A stretch of DNA of 64,000 nucleotides, taken from Halomonas aestuarii (GTDB lineage Bacteria > Pseudomonadota > Gammaproteobacteria > Pseudomonadales > Halomonadaceae). The translations under genes and the position numbers were made by a program. Positions 55,699 through 64,000 of the stretch are shown here, piece after piece. Position 1 is the stretch's first letter, and each line of letters starts with the position of its first letter. The DNA is taken from positions 2,604,001 to 2,668,000 of the forward strand of contig NZ_CP018139.1 of NCBI RefSeq assembly GCF_001886615.1. The letters run 5' to 3'. The notes below the pieces were generated by a model that was given only the letters and a program-made list of their open reading frames with translations, did not search any database and was not told the origin of the DNA.

Positions 55699-57330
55699 AT
55701 GACCCAGAGCATCTTCGAGCAGGGCCTGCCCCAGACGCCGGCCAACCATGTGGCCCTCTCGCCGCTGACCTTCATCGAGCGCAGCGCCTCCGTCTACCCG
55801 GACTACCCGGCGGTGGTGCACGGCGAGATCCGCCGCACCTGGTCCGAGACCTGGCAGCGCTGCCGGCGCCTCGCCTCGGCGCTGGCGGGCCGCGGCATCC
55901 AGCCCGGCCAGACCGTGGCGGCCATGCTGCCCAACGTGCCGGCCATGTTCGAGGCCCACTTCGGCGTGCCGCTGGCGGGCTGCGTGCTCAACACCCTGAA
56001 CATCCGCCTGGACGCCGAGGCCATCGCCTACATGCTCGAGCACGGCGAGGCGAAGGCGGTGCTGGTCGACCCCGAGTTCGCGGAGGTGATCGAGGCTGCG
56101 GTGGAGAAGCTCGACCACAAGCCGCTGCTGATCGACGTGGACGATGTCCTCTTCGAGGGGGAGGCGCGACGCATCGGCGAGCTGGAGTACGAGGCCCTGC
56201 TGGCCGAGGGGGACCCGGCGTACCCCTACACGCTACCGGAGGACGAGTGGCAGGCGATCTCGCTGAACTACACCTCCGGGACCACCGGCAAGCCCAAGGG
56301 CGTGGTCTACCACCACCGCGGCGCCTACCTGAATGCGGTGAGCAACATCCTCGAGTGGGCCATGCCCCACCATCCCGTCTACCTGTGGACCCTGCCGATG
56401 TTCCACTGCAACGGCTGGTGCTTCCCCTGGACCATCGCCGCCCGGGCCGGCGTCAGCGTCTGCCTGCGCCGGGTCGATCCGAAGCGGATCACGGACCTGA
56501 TCGCCGAGGAGGGGGTGACCCACTTCAGCGGCGCGCCCATCGTGCTCAACGGCCTGGTCAACCTGCCCGACGAGCAGAAGCGCGACTTCGACCATCCGGT
56601 GAAGGTCACCACCGCCGGCGCCGCGCCGCCCGCGTCGGTGATCGCCGGGGTCGAGCAGCTCGGCATCGAGGTGACCCATGTCTACGGCCTGACCGAGGTC
56701 TACGGCCCGGTGACCGTGTGCGCCTGGCGCGAGGCCTGGGACGAGCTGCCCCTGGAGCAGCGGGCCAGGATCAAGGCCCGCCAGGGCGTGCGCTACCACA
56801 TGCTCGAGGCGCTCTGCGTGGCCGACCCGACCACCATGGAGCCGGTGCCCAAGGACGGCCAGACCATCGGCGAGATCCTGATGCGCGGCAACAACGTCAT
56901 GAAGGGCTACCTCAAGAACGAGGCGGCCACCGAGCAGGCCCTGGAAGGCGGCTGGTACCATACCGGCGACCTGGCGGTCTGGCATCCCGACGGCTACCTG
57001 GAGATCAAGGACCGCTCCAAGGACATCATCATCTCCGGCGGCGAGAACATCTCCACCATCGAGGTGGAGGACGCCATCTATTCGCATCCGGCGGTGGAGG
57101 AGGCCGCGGTGGTGGCCAAGCCAGACGAGAAGTGGGGCGAGACGCCCTGCGCCTTCGTCAAGCTGAAGGTGGGCTACGGGGAGGTCTCCGAGCAGGAGAT
57201 CATCGAGCATTGCCGCGAGCACCTGGCCCGCTTCAAGGTGCCCAAGACGGTGATCTTCACCGAGCTGCCCAAGACCTCCACCGGCAAGATCCAGAAATTC
57301 GTTCTGCGTGACGAGGCGCGCAAGCAGTAA
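55699..57330 (+). CDS. AMP-forming acyl-CoA ligase, DmdB-like
   Basis: A 543-residue adenylate-forming ligase activating a carboxylic acid to its CoA ester. The core motif is YTSGTTGKPKGVVYHHRGA (about residues 190-208), with HVYGLTEVYGPVT, GWYHTGDLAVWHPDGYLEIKDR in parts, and the acetyl-lysine region SGGENIS and KTSTGKIQKF with the catalytic Lys. The N-terminal LSPLTFIERSASVYPDYPAVVHG is typical of DmdB/medium-chain ligases. ATG 55699 is used; GTG 55687 is the alternative. It lies 90 bp after the dehydrogenase gene. Confidence 0.87.
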   Translation: MTQSIFEQGLPQTPANHVALSPLTFIERSASVYPDYPAVVHGEIRRTWSETWQRCRRLASALAGRGIQPGQTVAAMLPNVPAMFEAHFGVPLAGCVLNTLNIRLDAEAIAYMLEHGEAKAVLVDPEFAEVIEAAVEKLDHKPLLIDVDDVLFEGEARRIGELEYEALLAEGDPAYPYTLPEDEWQAISLNYTSGTTGKPKGVVYHHRGAYLNAVSNILEWAMPHHPVYLWTLPMFHCNGWCFPWTIAARAGVSVCLRRVDPKRITDLIAEEGVTHFSGAPIVLNGLVNLPDEQKRDFDHPVKVTTAGAAPPASVIAGVEQLGIEVTHVYGLTEVYGPVTVCAWREAWDELPLEQRARIKARQGVRYHMLEALCVADPTTMEPVPKDGQTIGEILMRGNNVMKGYLKNEAATEQALEGGWYHTGDLAVWHPDGYLEIKDRSKDIIISGGENISTIEVEDAIYSHPAVEEAAVVAKPDEKWGETPCAFVKLKVGYGEVSEQEIIEHCREHLARFKVPKTVIFTELPKTSTGKIQKFVLRDEARKQ

Positions 57331-57350
57331 GTCCTTCGACGCCGGGGAGA

Positions 57351-57442
57351 CCCTTTGGGGTCAGACCCCGGCGGCGGGCAACCCTGCCAGAGAAATGCAC
57401 GGTGATAGTCCTGGTGGCCTGGCCGGGGTTGACCCCAAAGGC
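57351..57442. repeat. REP-like inverted pair (GGGGTCAGACCCC type)
   Basis: The gap between ligase and hydroxyacyl-CoA dehydrogenase genes contains the arm 57351-57372, CCTTTGGGGTCAGACCCCGG, and an inverted, one-base-shorter copy at 57422-57442. Each arm is itself a GGGGTC/GACCCC palindrome. Similar GGGGTCTGACCCCAAAG elements are widely dispersed in Proteobacteria and linked to REP/RAYT systems. Confidence 0.65.
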
Positions 57443-57489
57443 CTGGTCCACCAGTGCATCACCCATAAGAAGAGACCAGGAGAGTGTAA

Positions 57490-58338
57490 ATGAGCCAACA
57501 ACCGATCGGCGTGGTCGGCGCCGGCACCATGGGCCAGGGCATCGCCCAGGTGCTGGTGACCAGCGGTTTCGACGTCAAGCTCTATGACGTGTCGGACGAT
57601 CAGCTGGGCCGTGCCAGGGCAGCCATCGACAAGGGGCTCGCCAAGCTGGTGGCCAAGGACAAGATGGGCGAGGGCGACCGCGAGGCGGCCCTTTCGCGCC
57701 TGGACACCACCACCGCGCTGGACGCGCTTCGCGACTGCGAGGTGATCATCGAGGCCGCCCCCGAGCAGCCGGCGCTCAAGGAGAAGCTGTTCGGGGACCT
57801 GAGTCGCCTGACCCACGAGGCGATACTCGCCTCCAACACCTCCTCGCTGTCGCTGACGCGTCTGGCCGCCGTCTGCGAGCGCCCCGAGCGGGTGGTGGGC
57901 ATGCACTTCTTCAACCCGGTGCCGGTGTTGAAGCTCGTCGAGGTGATCCGCGCCGAGCAGACCAGTGACGCCACCGTGGCGCGCATCGAGGCCCTGGCCG
58001 AGTCGCTCGGCAAGACCGCCGTGCCGGTGGGCGACTCCCCGGGCTTCGCGGTGAATCGCCTGTTGGTGCCGATGATCAACGAGGCGGCCTTCCTGGTGCA
58101 GGAGGGCGCGGCCACCCCCGAGGCCATCGACCAGGCCATGAAGCTGGGGGCCGCCCATCCCCTGGGGCCGCTGGCGCTCGCCGACCTGATCGGCCTGGAC
58201 GTCTGCCTGGCGATCATGGAGGTGCTGCAGGAGGGCTTCGGCGATCCCAAGTACCGGCCCTGCCCGCTGCTCAAGCGCATGGTCGCCGCCGGCTACCTGG
58301 GAAGGAAGAGTGGGCGCGGGTTCCACGTCTACGAATGA
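57490..58338 (+). CDS. 3-hydroxyacyl-CoA (3-hydroxybutyryl-CoA) dehydrogenase
   Basis: A 282-residue NAD-dependent enzyme oxidising 3-hydroxyacyl-CoA. The Rossmann motif GVVGAGTMGQGIAQVL is at residues 7-22, with EVIIEAAPE, the catalytic region ASNTSSLSL and GMHFFNPVPVLKLVEV (catalytic His-Glu), and a C-terminal YLGRKSGRGFHVY. AGGAGAG lies before the ATG. It is stand-alone, not fused to a hydratase, and probably short-chain specific. It follows the ligase gene after the REP-like element. Confidence 0.9.
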   Translation: MSQQPIGVVGAGTMGQGIAQVLVTSGFDVKLYDVSDDQLGRARAAIDKGLAKLVAKDKMGEGDREAALSRLDTTTALDALRDCEVIIEAAPEQPALKEKLFGDLSRLTHEAILASNTSSLSLTRLAAVCERPERVVGMHFFNPVPVLKLVEVIRAEQTSDATVARIEALAESLGKTAVPVGDSPGFAVNRLLVPMINEAAFLVQEGAATPEAIDQAMKLGAAHPLGPLALADLIGLDVCLAIMEVLQEGFGDPKYRPCPLLKRMVAAGYLGRKSGRGFHVYE

Positions 58339-58353
58339 CGGGCGCGGGGCTTT

Positions 58354-58490
58354 CCCGGTGACAGGCTCCGGAACGCCAGGCCGTCGAGGAGGCGCTATGG
58401 ATACTTCCCTGTACGCTACCTCGGCCATCCCTGGTCCTCGGAGCTCCTCTTCGAACTGTCCCCGGCGCCCCTTTCGTCACGGGTGACCAG
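58354..58490. repeat. Dispersed imperfect palindrome, full copy C
   Basis: It shares with copy A (1733-1859) the GAGGAGGCGCT left box (58386 on), GCTACC, GCCATCCCTGG, CTCCTCTTCG and the GCGCCCCTT right end. Outer arms around CCCGGTGACAGG pair with CTGTCCCCGG and GGGTGACC. It fills the gap between the hydroxyacyl-CoA dehydrogenase and crotonase genes. Confidence 0.75.
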
Positions 58491-58577
58491 CCCCGACAAA
58501 AGAGGGGATTGCCGCCCAACCAAGCGTTCGCTAGGGTTGGGCGGTCTTTATTGAATAACAACGCCAGGAGTTACCCC

Positions 58578-59351
58578 ATGAGCGATACACTGATCGAGGT
58601 CGCCGACACTGCCGGCGTCGTGCGCCTGACCATCAGCCGCCCCAAGGCGCTGAATGCCCTGAACAGCGCCGTGCTGACCGAGCTGGACGGCGTGCTTTCC
58701 GACCTGGAGCAGCGCGACGACCTGCGCGCCGTGCTGATCACCGGGGCCGGCGAGAAGTCCTTCGTCGCCGGCGCCGACATCGCCGAGATGCGCGACAAGA
58801 CTCCGGAGCAGGCCCGCGCCTTCGCCGGCCAGGCGCTGAAGACCATCAAGCGCCTCGAGACCCTGCCGGTCCCGGTGGTCGCCCTGGTCAACGGCTTCTG
58901 CCTCGGCGGCGGCTGCGAGCTGGCCCTGGCCTGCGACTGGGCGGTGGCGAGCGACAACGCCATCTTCGGCCAGCCCGAGGTGCTGCTCGGCGTGATTCCC
59001 GGCTTCGGCGGCACCCAGCGCCTGCCGCGACGCGTCGGTCCGGCCATGGCCATCGACCTGGTGACCACCGGGCGCAAGATCGATGCCCATGAGGCCCTGC
59101 GCATCGGCCTGGTCAACCGCGTGATGCCCCAGGCCGATCTCGAGGCCTACGTCGAGGAGCTCACCAAGCAGCTCCGCGGCAACGGCCCCGAGGCGGTGCG
59201 TGGCGCCAAGCAGGCGGTGCACGACGGCATGGACCAGGACCTGGACAGCGCCCTGGCGCTGGAGACCAGCCTGTTCGCGCTGTGCTTCGCCGGCGAGGAG
59301 CAGACCGAGGGCATGAGCGCCTTCGTCGAGAAGCGCAAGCCGAACTTCTGA
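58578..59351 (+). CDS. Enoyl-CoA hydratase (crotonase family)
   Basis: A 257-residue crotonase adding water to trans-2-enoyl-CoA. The oxyanion-hole sequence AGADIAEM, GFCLGGGCELALACD with the first catalytic Glu and FGQPEVLLGVIPGFGGTQRL with the second are present, and the length is typical. CAGGAG precedes the ATG. With the preceding genes it completes activation, dehydrogenation, hydration and oxidation of a short-chain acid. It could also act as a DmdD-like hydratase, which sequence alone cannot show. Confidence 0.9.
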   Translation: MSDTLIEVADTAGVVRLTISRPKALNALNSAVLTELDGVLSDLEQRDDLRAVLITGAGEKSFVAGADIAEMRDKTPEQARAFAGQALKTIKRLETLPVPVVALVNGFCLGGGCELALACDWAVASDNAIFGQPEVLLGVIPGFGGTQRLPRRVGPAMAIDLVTTGRKIDAHEALRIGLVNRVMPQADLEAYVEELTKQLRGNGPEAVRGAKQAVHDGMDQDLDSALALETSLFALCFAGEEQTEGMSAFVEKRKPNF

Positions 59352-59410
59352 ACGCCCCGGCCGCCGTTCCCCTGCGGCGGTCATGCGGTGGCCGCAGGGT
59401 CTGCGTCTCA

Positions 59411-59436
59411 CCGAGGGTCCTCACCTGGACCCTCGG
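59411..59436. terminator. Hairpin after the crotonase gene
   Basis: A perfect 10-bp stem, CCGAGGGTCC (59411-59420) with GGACCCTCGG (59427-59436) and a 6-base loop. No T-run follows. Confidence 0.55.
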
Positions 59437-59517
59437 ACCTCGCGGGCAGCTTGGTGGGTGACGGGCTATGGTGATGGTTCGGGACCGCAGTTAAACCACG
59501 CCCGGGAGTCAATCGCC

Positions 59518-60087
59518 ATGAGATCCTTGTTGCTGTCCGCCCTTCTACTTGCCACGCCGCTCTGGGCCCAGGCCGCCTGGCAACTGAGCGAAGATCAGTC
59601 CTCCGTCAACTACGTATCCACCAAGAACAACGCCGTCGGTGAGATCAACACCTTCGGCAAGGTGTCCGGCGCTATCGATGCGCAGGAGAGCCGAGTGGTC
59701 ATCGACCTCTCGAGCGTCGATACCGGCATCGATATCCGCAACGAGCGCATGCAGAAGATGCTGTTCGAGACCGAGGCCTTCGGCGAGGCGGTGGTGACCG
59801 TTCCGCTGGGCGAGGAGGCCCTGTCGGACCTGGCGGTGGGCGAGCTTCGCCGCGACACCACCACCCTGAGCCTGACGCTTCACGGCGAGACTCTCGAGCT
59901 GCCGGCCGACATGCAGGTGGTGCGCCTCGACGAGTCGACCCTGTTGATCCACTCGGTGTCCCCCGTGATCGTCTCGGCCGGGGATTTCGGCCTGGGCGAG
60001 GGCGTCGAGGCCCTGCGCGAGGTGGCCGGGCTCTCTTCCATCAGCTCGGCGGTGCCGGTGACCTTCAGCCTCGTGTTCACGCAGTGA
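59518..60087 (+). CDS. YceI-family periplasmic protein (copy 3)
   Basis: A 189-residue secreted protein: signal peptide to about residue 19 (LLSALLLATPLWAQA), then a YceI-like domain (WQLSEDQSSVNYVSTKNNAVGE, VVIDLSSVDTGIDIRNERMQKMLFETEAF in parts, LRRDTTTLSLTLHGETLEL). The RNERMQKMLFE block is typical of the polyisoprenoid-binding subgroup. It is monocistronic, followed by a terminator, and remote from copies 1 and 2. Confidence 0.85.
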   Translation: MRSLLLSALLLATPLWAQAAWQLSEDQSSVNYVSTKNNAVGEINTFGKVSGAIDAQESRVVIDLSSVDTGIDIRNERMQKMLFETEAFGEAVVTVPLGEEALSDLAVGELRRDTTTLSLTLHGETLELPADMQVVRLDESTLLIHSVSPVIVSAGDFGLGEGVEALREVAGLSSISSAVPVTFSLVFTQ

Positions 60088-60155
60088 GCTCGCGTCGACA
60101 GGCATCGCCACCGAGTTTTTCTCCTTTCTGACCCTCGCGTCGACGACAGGAACAG

Positions 60156-60185
60156 GACGGCCGTGGCCCATGCGCCACGGCCGTC
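60156..60185 (+). terminator. Terminator between the YceI gene and the rbs operon
   Basis: A 12-bp stem, GACGGCCGTGGC (60156-60167) with GCCACGGCCGTC (60174-60185), a 6-base loop, followed by TTG. Confidence 0.8.
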
Positions 60186-60232
60186 TTGCGCTCGGGATAG
60201 ACTTATGGATAATCGCGTCCGCAAACGTTTGC
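60186..60232 (+). promoter_or_regulatory. rbs promoter with LacI-family operator (RbsR type)
   Basis: TTGCGC (60186-60191), a 16-base spacer and GATAAT (60208-60213) fit a sigma-70 promoter. The perfect palindrome GCAAACGTTTGC (60221-60232) begins 8 bp downstream of the -10 box and matches the LacI/GalR-family half-site with a central CG, as used by RbsR and PurR. Ribose-responsive repression of rbsDACB is the natural inference; no rbsR gene lies in the window. Confidence 0.75.
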
Positions 60233-60250
60233 GTCCTACGCTGAAGCTCA

Positions 60251-60262
60251 TTATCGCGATAA
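60251..60262. promoter_or_regulatory. Second palindrome in the rbs leader
   Basis: TTATCGCGATAA is a perfect 12-bp palindrome 17 bp before the rbsD start and 19 bp after the LacI-type operator. It may be another regulator's site; no consensus is assigned. Confidence 0.35.
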
Positions 60263-60278
60263 CTCGCCTGGATGTGCC

Positions 60279-60698
60279 ATGAAACGCCAAGGCCTGCTCA
60301 ATGCCCCCCTCGCCAAGCTCATCGCCGAACTTGGCCACACCGACACCCTCGTGATCGCCGATGCCGGGCTGCCGATCCCGCCGGGCGTGCCCCGCGTCGA
60401 CCTGGCGCTGCGTCCCGGCCTGCCCGGCTTCCTCGAGGTGTTCGACGCCCTGTCCGACGAGCTCTGCGTGGAGGGGGCGACCCTGGCCAGCGAGATCCTC
60501 GAGGCGAGCCCCGAGCTGCACGGGCAGATCGAGGCGCGCCTCGCTGCCCTGGAGGCGCGGGACGGTGTCACGCTGGAGCGCACCCTGGTCGCCCATGAGG
60601 AGTTCAAGCGCCTGATCCCCTCGGCGCGGGCCGTGGTCCGCACCGGCGAGTGCACGCCCTTCGCCAACGTCGTGTTGCGCAGCGGGGTGCCGTTTTGA
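60279..60698 (+). CDS. rbsD: D-ribose pyranase
   Basis: Converts beta-pyranose ribose to the furanose form used by ribokinase. The 139-residue product has MKRQGLLNAPLAKLIAELGHTD with the catalytic His, VIADAGLPIP, VDLALRPGLP and the C-terminal VRTGECTPFANVVLRSG. It is the first gene of the ribose operon. Confidence 0.95.
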   Translation: MKRQGLLNAPLAKLIAELGHTDTLVIADAGLPIPPGVPRVDLALRPGLPGFLEVFDALSDELCVEGATLASEILEASPELHGQIEARLAALEARDGVTLERTLVAHEEFKRLIPSARAVVRTGECTPFANVVLRSGVPF

Positions 60699-62227
60699 GC
60701 CCCGTGAAGCAGCCGATCGAGGCCGCGCAGCCGCGCATGGCGCTGCAGGGGATCGGCAAGTCGTTCGGCACGGTCACCGTGCTGGAGGACGTCGACCTGG
60801 ATCTCCATGCCGGCCACGTGCTGGCGCTGGCCGGCGAGAACGGGGCCGGCAAGTCGACTCTGATGAAGGTGCTGAGCGGCGTCCACCAGGCCGACGCTGG
60901 GGTGATCCGCCTGCACGGCCGCGAGGTTCGCTTCGCCACCCCGCGCCAGGCCATGGACGCGGGCATCGCCATCATCCACCAGGAGCTCAACCTGGTGCCG
61001 ACCCTGTCGGCGGGCGAGAACATCTTCCTGGGGCGCGAGCCCCTGACCGCCCTGGGGCGCATCGACTGGCGCCGCCTGTTCCGCGAGGCGGCCGCGCTGC
61101 TCGAGGAGCTGGAGCAGCCTATCGATCCGCGCACGCCGGTCTCGCGGCTGAGCATCGGCCAGCAGCAGATGGTGGAGATCGCCCGGGCGCTCTCCCTGGA
61201 TGCCGAGATCATCGTCATGGACGAGCCCACGGACGCGCTGACGGACGTCGAGACCGCCGTGCTCGAGCGGGTGGTGAGCAGCCTGCGGGCCGCCGGCAAG
61301 TCGCTGGTGCTGATCACCCACCGGCTAGCCGAGATCTTTCGCATGTGCGACGACGTGGCCGTGCTGCGCGACGGCCGCCTGGTGCACCAGGGCCCCACGG
61401 CCGAGTCCAACGAGGACCGGCTGATCCAGCAGATGGTGGGGCGGGAGCTGGCCGACCGCTACCCCTACGAGGCCCCCCGGGCGGGCGAGGTGGTGCTCGA
61501 GGTCGAGAACCTCGTGGCGCCGGGGGTCCAGGACATCTCCTTCTCGGCACGAGCCGGCGAGGTGCTGGGCTTCGGCGGCCTGATGGGCGCCGGGCGCACC
61601 GAGATGTGCCGGGCCCTGTGCGGCGACGTGCCCCGTCAGGCCGGCCGGGTGAGGGTCCACGGCCGGGAGGTGCAGTTCACCTCGCCCCAGCAGAGCCTGA
61701 AGGCCGGCCTGGTCTATGTCCCCGAGGACCGCAAGCAGTCGGGCCTGGTACTCGACCACTCGGTGGCCGACAACATGTCCCTCACCGCGCTGCCGGCCTT
61801 CTGCGGCCCGCTCGGCATCATCCGCCATGCCCGCGAGCGGTCGGCCATCGCCCACTATATCGACGCCTTCCGCATCAAGCTGAGCGACCCCGACCAGCCC
61901 GCCCAGACCCTCTCCGGCGGCAACCAGCAGAAGGTCTCGCTGGCCAAGGCGCTGATGCCCGAGCCGGAGATCGTCATCCTCGACGAGCCCACCCGCGGCG
62001 TCGATGTCGGCGCCAAGCGCGAGATCTACCTGCTGATCAACCGGCTCAAGCGCGAGGGCAAGTGCGTCCTGCTGATCTCCTCCGAGATGCCGGAGCTGAT
62101 CGGCCTGTCCGACCGCATCCTCGTGCTGGCCAACGGGCACGTCAGCGGCGAGTTCCAGCGTGACGACGCTACCCAGGAAAAGATCATGACCGCGGCGGCC
62201 CACGTCGCCACGCCGATGGAGACCTGA
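60695..62227 (+). CDS. rbsA: Ribose ABC transporter ATP-binding protein
   Basis: A double ABC ATPase energising ribose import. The first half has Walker A GENGAGKST and signature LSIGQQQMVEIARAL; the second has the degenerate GLMGAGRTE Walker A and LSGGNQQKVSLAKAL, with VILDEPTRGVDVGAK. This asymmetry is normal for the family. The TTG start at 60695 overlaps the rbsD stop (TTGA); GTG 60704 and ATG 60737 are alternatives. It is 510 residues from TTG. Confidence 0.93.
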   Translation: MSPVKQPIEAAQPRMALQGIGKSFGTVTVLEDVDLDLHAGHVLALAGENGAGKSTLMKVLSGVHQADAGVIRLHGREVRFATPRQAMDAGIAIIHQELNLVPTLSAGENIFLGREPLTALGRIDWRRLFREAAALLEELEQPIDPRTPVSRLSIGQQQMVEIARALSLDAEIIVMDEPTDALTDVETAVLERVVSSLRAAGKSLVLITHRLAEIFRMCDDVAVLRDGRLVHQGPTAESNEDRLIQQMVGRELADRYPYEAPRAGEVVLEVENLVAPGVQDISFSARAGEVLGFGGLMGAGRTEMCRALCGDVPRQAGRVRVHGREVQFTSPQQSLKAGLVYVPEDRKQSGLVLDHSVADNMSLTALPAFCGPLGIIRHARERSAIAHYIDAFRIKLSDPDQPAQTLSGGNQQKVSLAKALMPEPEIVILDEPTRGVDVGAKREIYLLINRLKREGKCVLLISSEMPELIGLSDRILVLANGHVSGEFQRDDATQEKIMTAAAHVATPMET

Positions 62228-62231
62228 CACC

Positions 62232-63197
<966 letters not shown>

Positions 63198-63247
63198 GCT
63201 CGCCCCGAGCCCGGACATCCACAACAAGACCTCAGGAGCCTTGCCAC

Positions 63248-64000
63248 ATGAAAAAGCTGATCCTGGCCACCGCCGTGGCTGCCGGAGTGGGCCTCGGAAC
63301 GGCCCAGAGCGCCATGGCCGACCGTATCGCCCTGGTCATCTCGACGCTCAACAACCCCTTCTTCGTGACCCTCCAGGAAGGGGCCCAGTCCCAGGCGGAG
63401 GAGCTCGGCCACGAGCTGATCGTCCTCGATTCGGGCAACGACGCCGCGCGCGAGCTCTCCAACGTCGAGGATGCCTTGGCGCGTGACATCGACGTGCTGC
63501 TGATCAACCCCACCGACTCCGATGCCGTCGCCTCGAGCGTTCGCACCGCCAACGCCCAGGACGTGCCGGTCATCACCCTGGATCGCAGCGCCAACGGCGG
63601 CAGCGTGGTCTCCCACATCGCCTCCGACAACGTCGCGGGCGGCCAGCTGGCCGGCGAGTTCATCATCGAGCGGCTCGGCGGCGAGGGCCAGGTCGTGCAG
63701 CTCGAGGGCGTGCCCGGGGCCTCGGCCACGCGCAACCGCGGGGAAGGCTTCATGACCGCCATCGAGGCCGCCGACGGCATCGAGCTGGTGGCCACCCAGC
63801 CGGCCAACTTCAACCGCAGCGAGGGCCTCAACGTCATGGAGAACCTGCTGCAGGCCCACCAGGGCATCGACGCGGTGTTCGCCCAGAACGACGAGATGGC
63901 CCTCGGCGCCCAGCGCGCGCTGCAGGCGAGCGGCCTGGAGGATGTCGTCCTGGTCGGCTTCGACGGCACCGATGACGGCATCCAGGCCGTCAACGACGGC
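63248..64000 (+). CDS. rbsB: Ribose-binding periplasmic protein (3' end beyond window)
   Basis: Periplasmic ribose receptor. The signal peptide is [20 protein letters not shown] followed by SAMA. The mature part starts [18 protein letters not shown] and contains the ligand-contact [29 protein letters not shown] and GFDGTDDGI motifs. At least 251 residues are present of about 290-300. CAGGAG precedes the ATG by 8-10 bp. An rbsK or rbsR gene may follow outside the window. Confidence 0.94.
   Translation, partial: MKKLILATAVAAGVGLGTAQSAMADRIALVISTLNNPFFVTLQEGAQSQAEELGHELIVLDSGNDAARELSNVEDALARDIDVLLINPTDSDAVASSVRTANAQDVPVITLDRSANGGSVVSHIASDNVAGGQLAGEFIIERLGGEGQVVQLEGVPGASATRNRGEGFMTAIEAADGIELVATQPANFNRSEGLNVMENLLQAHQGIDAVFAQNDEMALGAQRALQASGLEDVVLVGFDGTDDGIQAVNDG

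Overview
The window is high-GC, densely coded chromosomal DNA. Gene content and intergenic repeats point to a halophilic gammaproteobacterium of the Halomonas type (Halomonadaceae). This is inferred from YceI proteins, opgGH, a MscS channel, dmd-like acyl-CoA genes and a dispersed palindrome that I associate with that group. No rRNA, tRNA, CRISPR array, prophage or transposase was found, so the region looks like ordinary chromosome with several accessory-looking clusters.

Layout. 1-3.1 kb: the 5' part of sbcD (minus strand), nfi, a DUF1415 gene and an OsmC-family gene. 3.1-8.7 kb: an overlapping amidoligase/class I amidotransferase pair on the minus strand, then a YbiO-like MscS channel closely followed by an unknown membrane protein. 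8.8-15.6 kb: a complete deoxynucleoside salvage locus (nupC-deoC-deoA-deoB-deoD-cdd) divergent from a DeoR regulator, with a DeoR-type operator and a CRP-like site between them. 15.7-22.4 kb: a CBS-BON protein, then a class V aminotransferase divergent from a PotABCD-type ABC importer. 22.4-26.6 kb: pta-ackA and a small outer-membrane barrel protein. 26.7-29.8 kb: thiC and tenA, each behind its own TPP riboswitch.

The most unusual region is 29.9-44.7 kb. A compact plus-strand operon (MDR dehydrogenase, PTPS-fold protein lacking its catalytic residues, GT4 glycosyltransferase, methyltransferase, UPF0104 membrane protein) lies beside a stand-alone RibD-type reductase, a GTP cyclohydrolase II homologue with intact catalytic residues, and a creatininase-family amidohydrolase. 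This set suggests an unassigned GTP-derived pathway (ribityl-pyrimidine, flavin-like or pterin-like) whose product is modified and perhaps exported. It is flanked by opgG-opgH, a sulfatase-fold membrane enzyme, a CDP-alcohol phosphatidyltransferase and two YceI proteins. Two divergent promoter regions in this block carry the same pair of TACA boxes spaced 11 bp apart, resembling operators of CarH/LitR-type (MerR-family, B12 light sensor) regulators. The cluster may therefore be one regulon.

44.7-53.7 kb holds envelope genes: manC, a 1,129-residue AsmA-like repeat protein and an LpxL-like acyltransferase, plus a small membrane protein, a VOC protein, a methyltransferase and an MFS transporter. 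53.8-59.4 kb encodes an acyl-CoA pathway resembling dmdC/dmdB with a 3-hydroxyacyl-CoA dehydrogenase and an enoyl-CoA hydratase. 59.5-64 kb holds a third YceI protein and a ribose operon rbsDACB behind a LacI-family-type operator; rbsB runs off the window.
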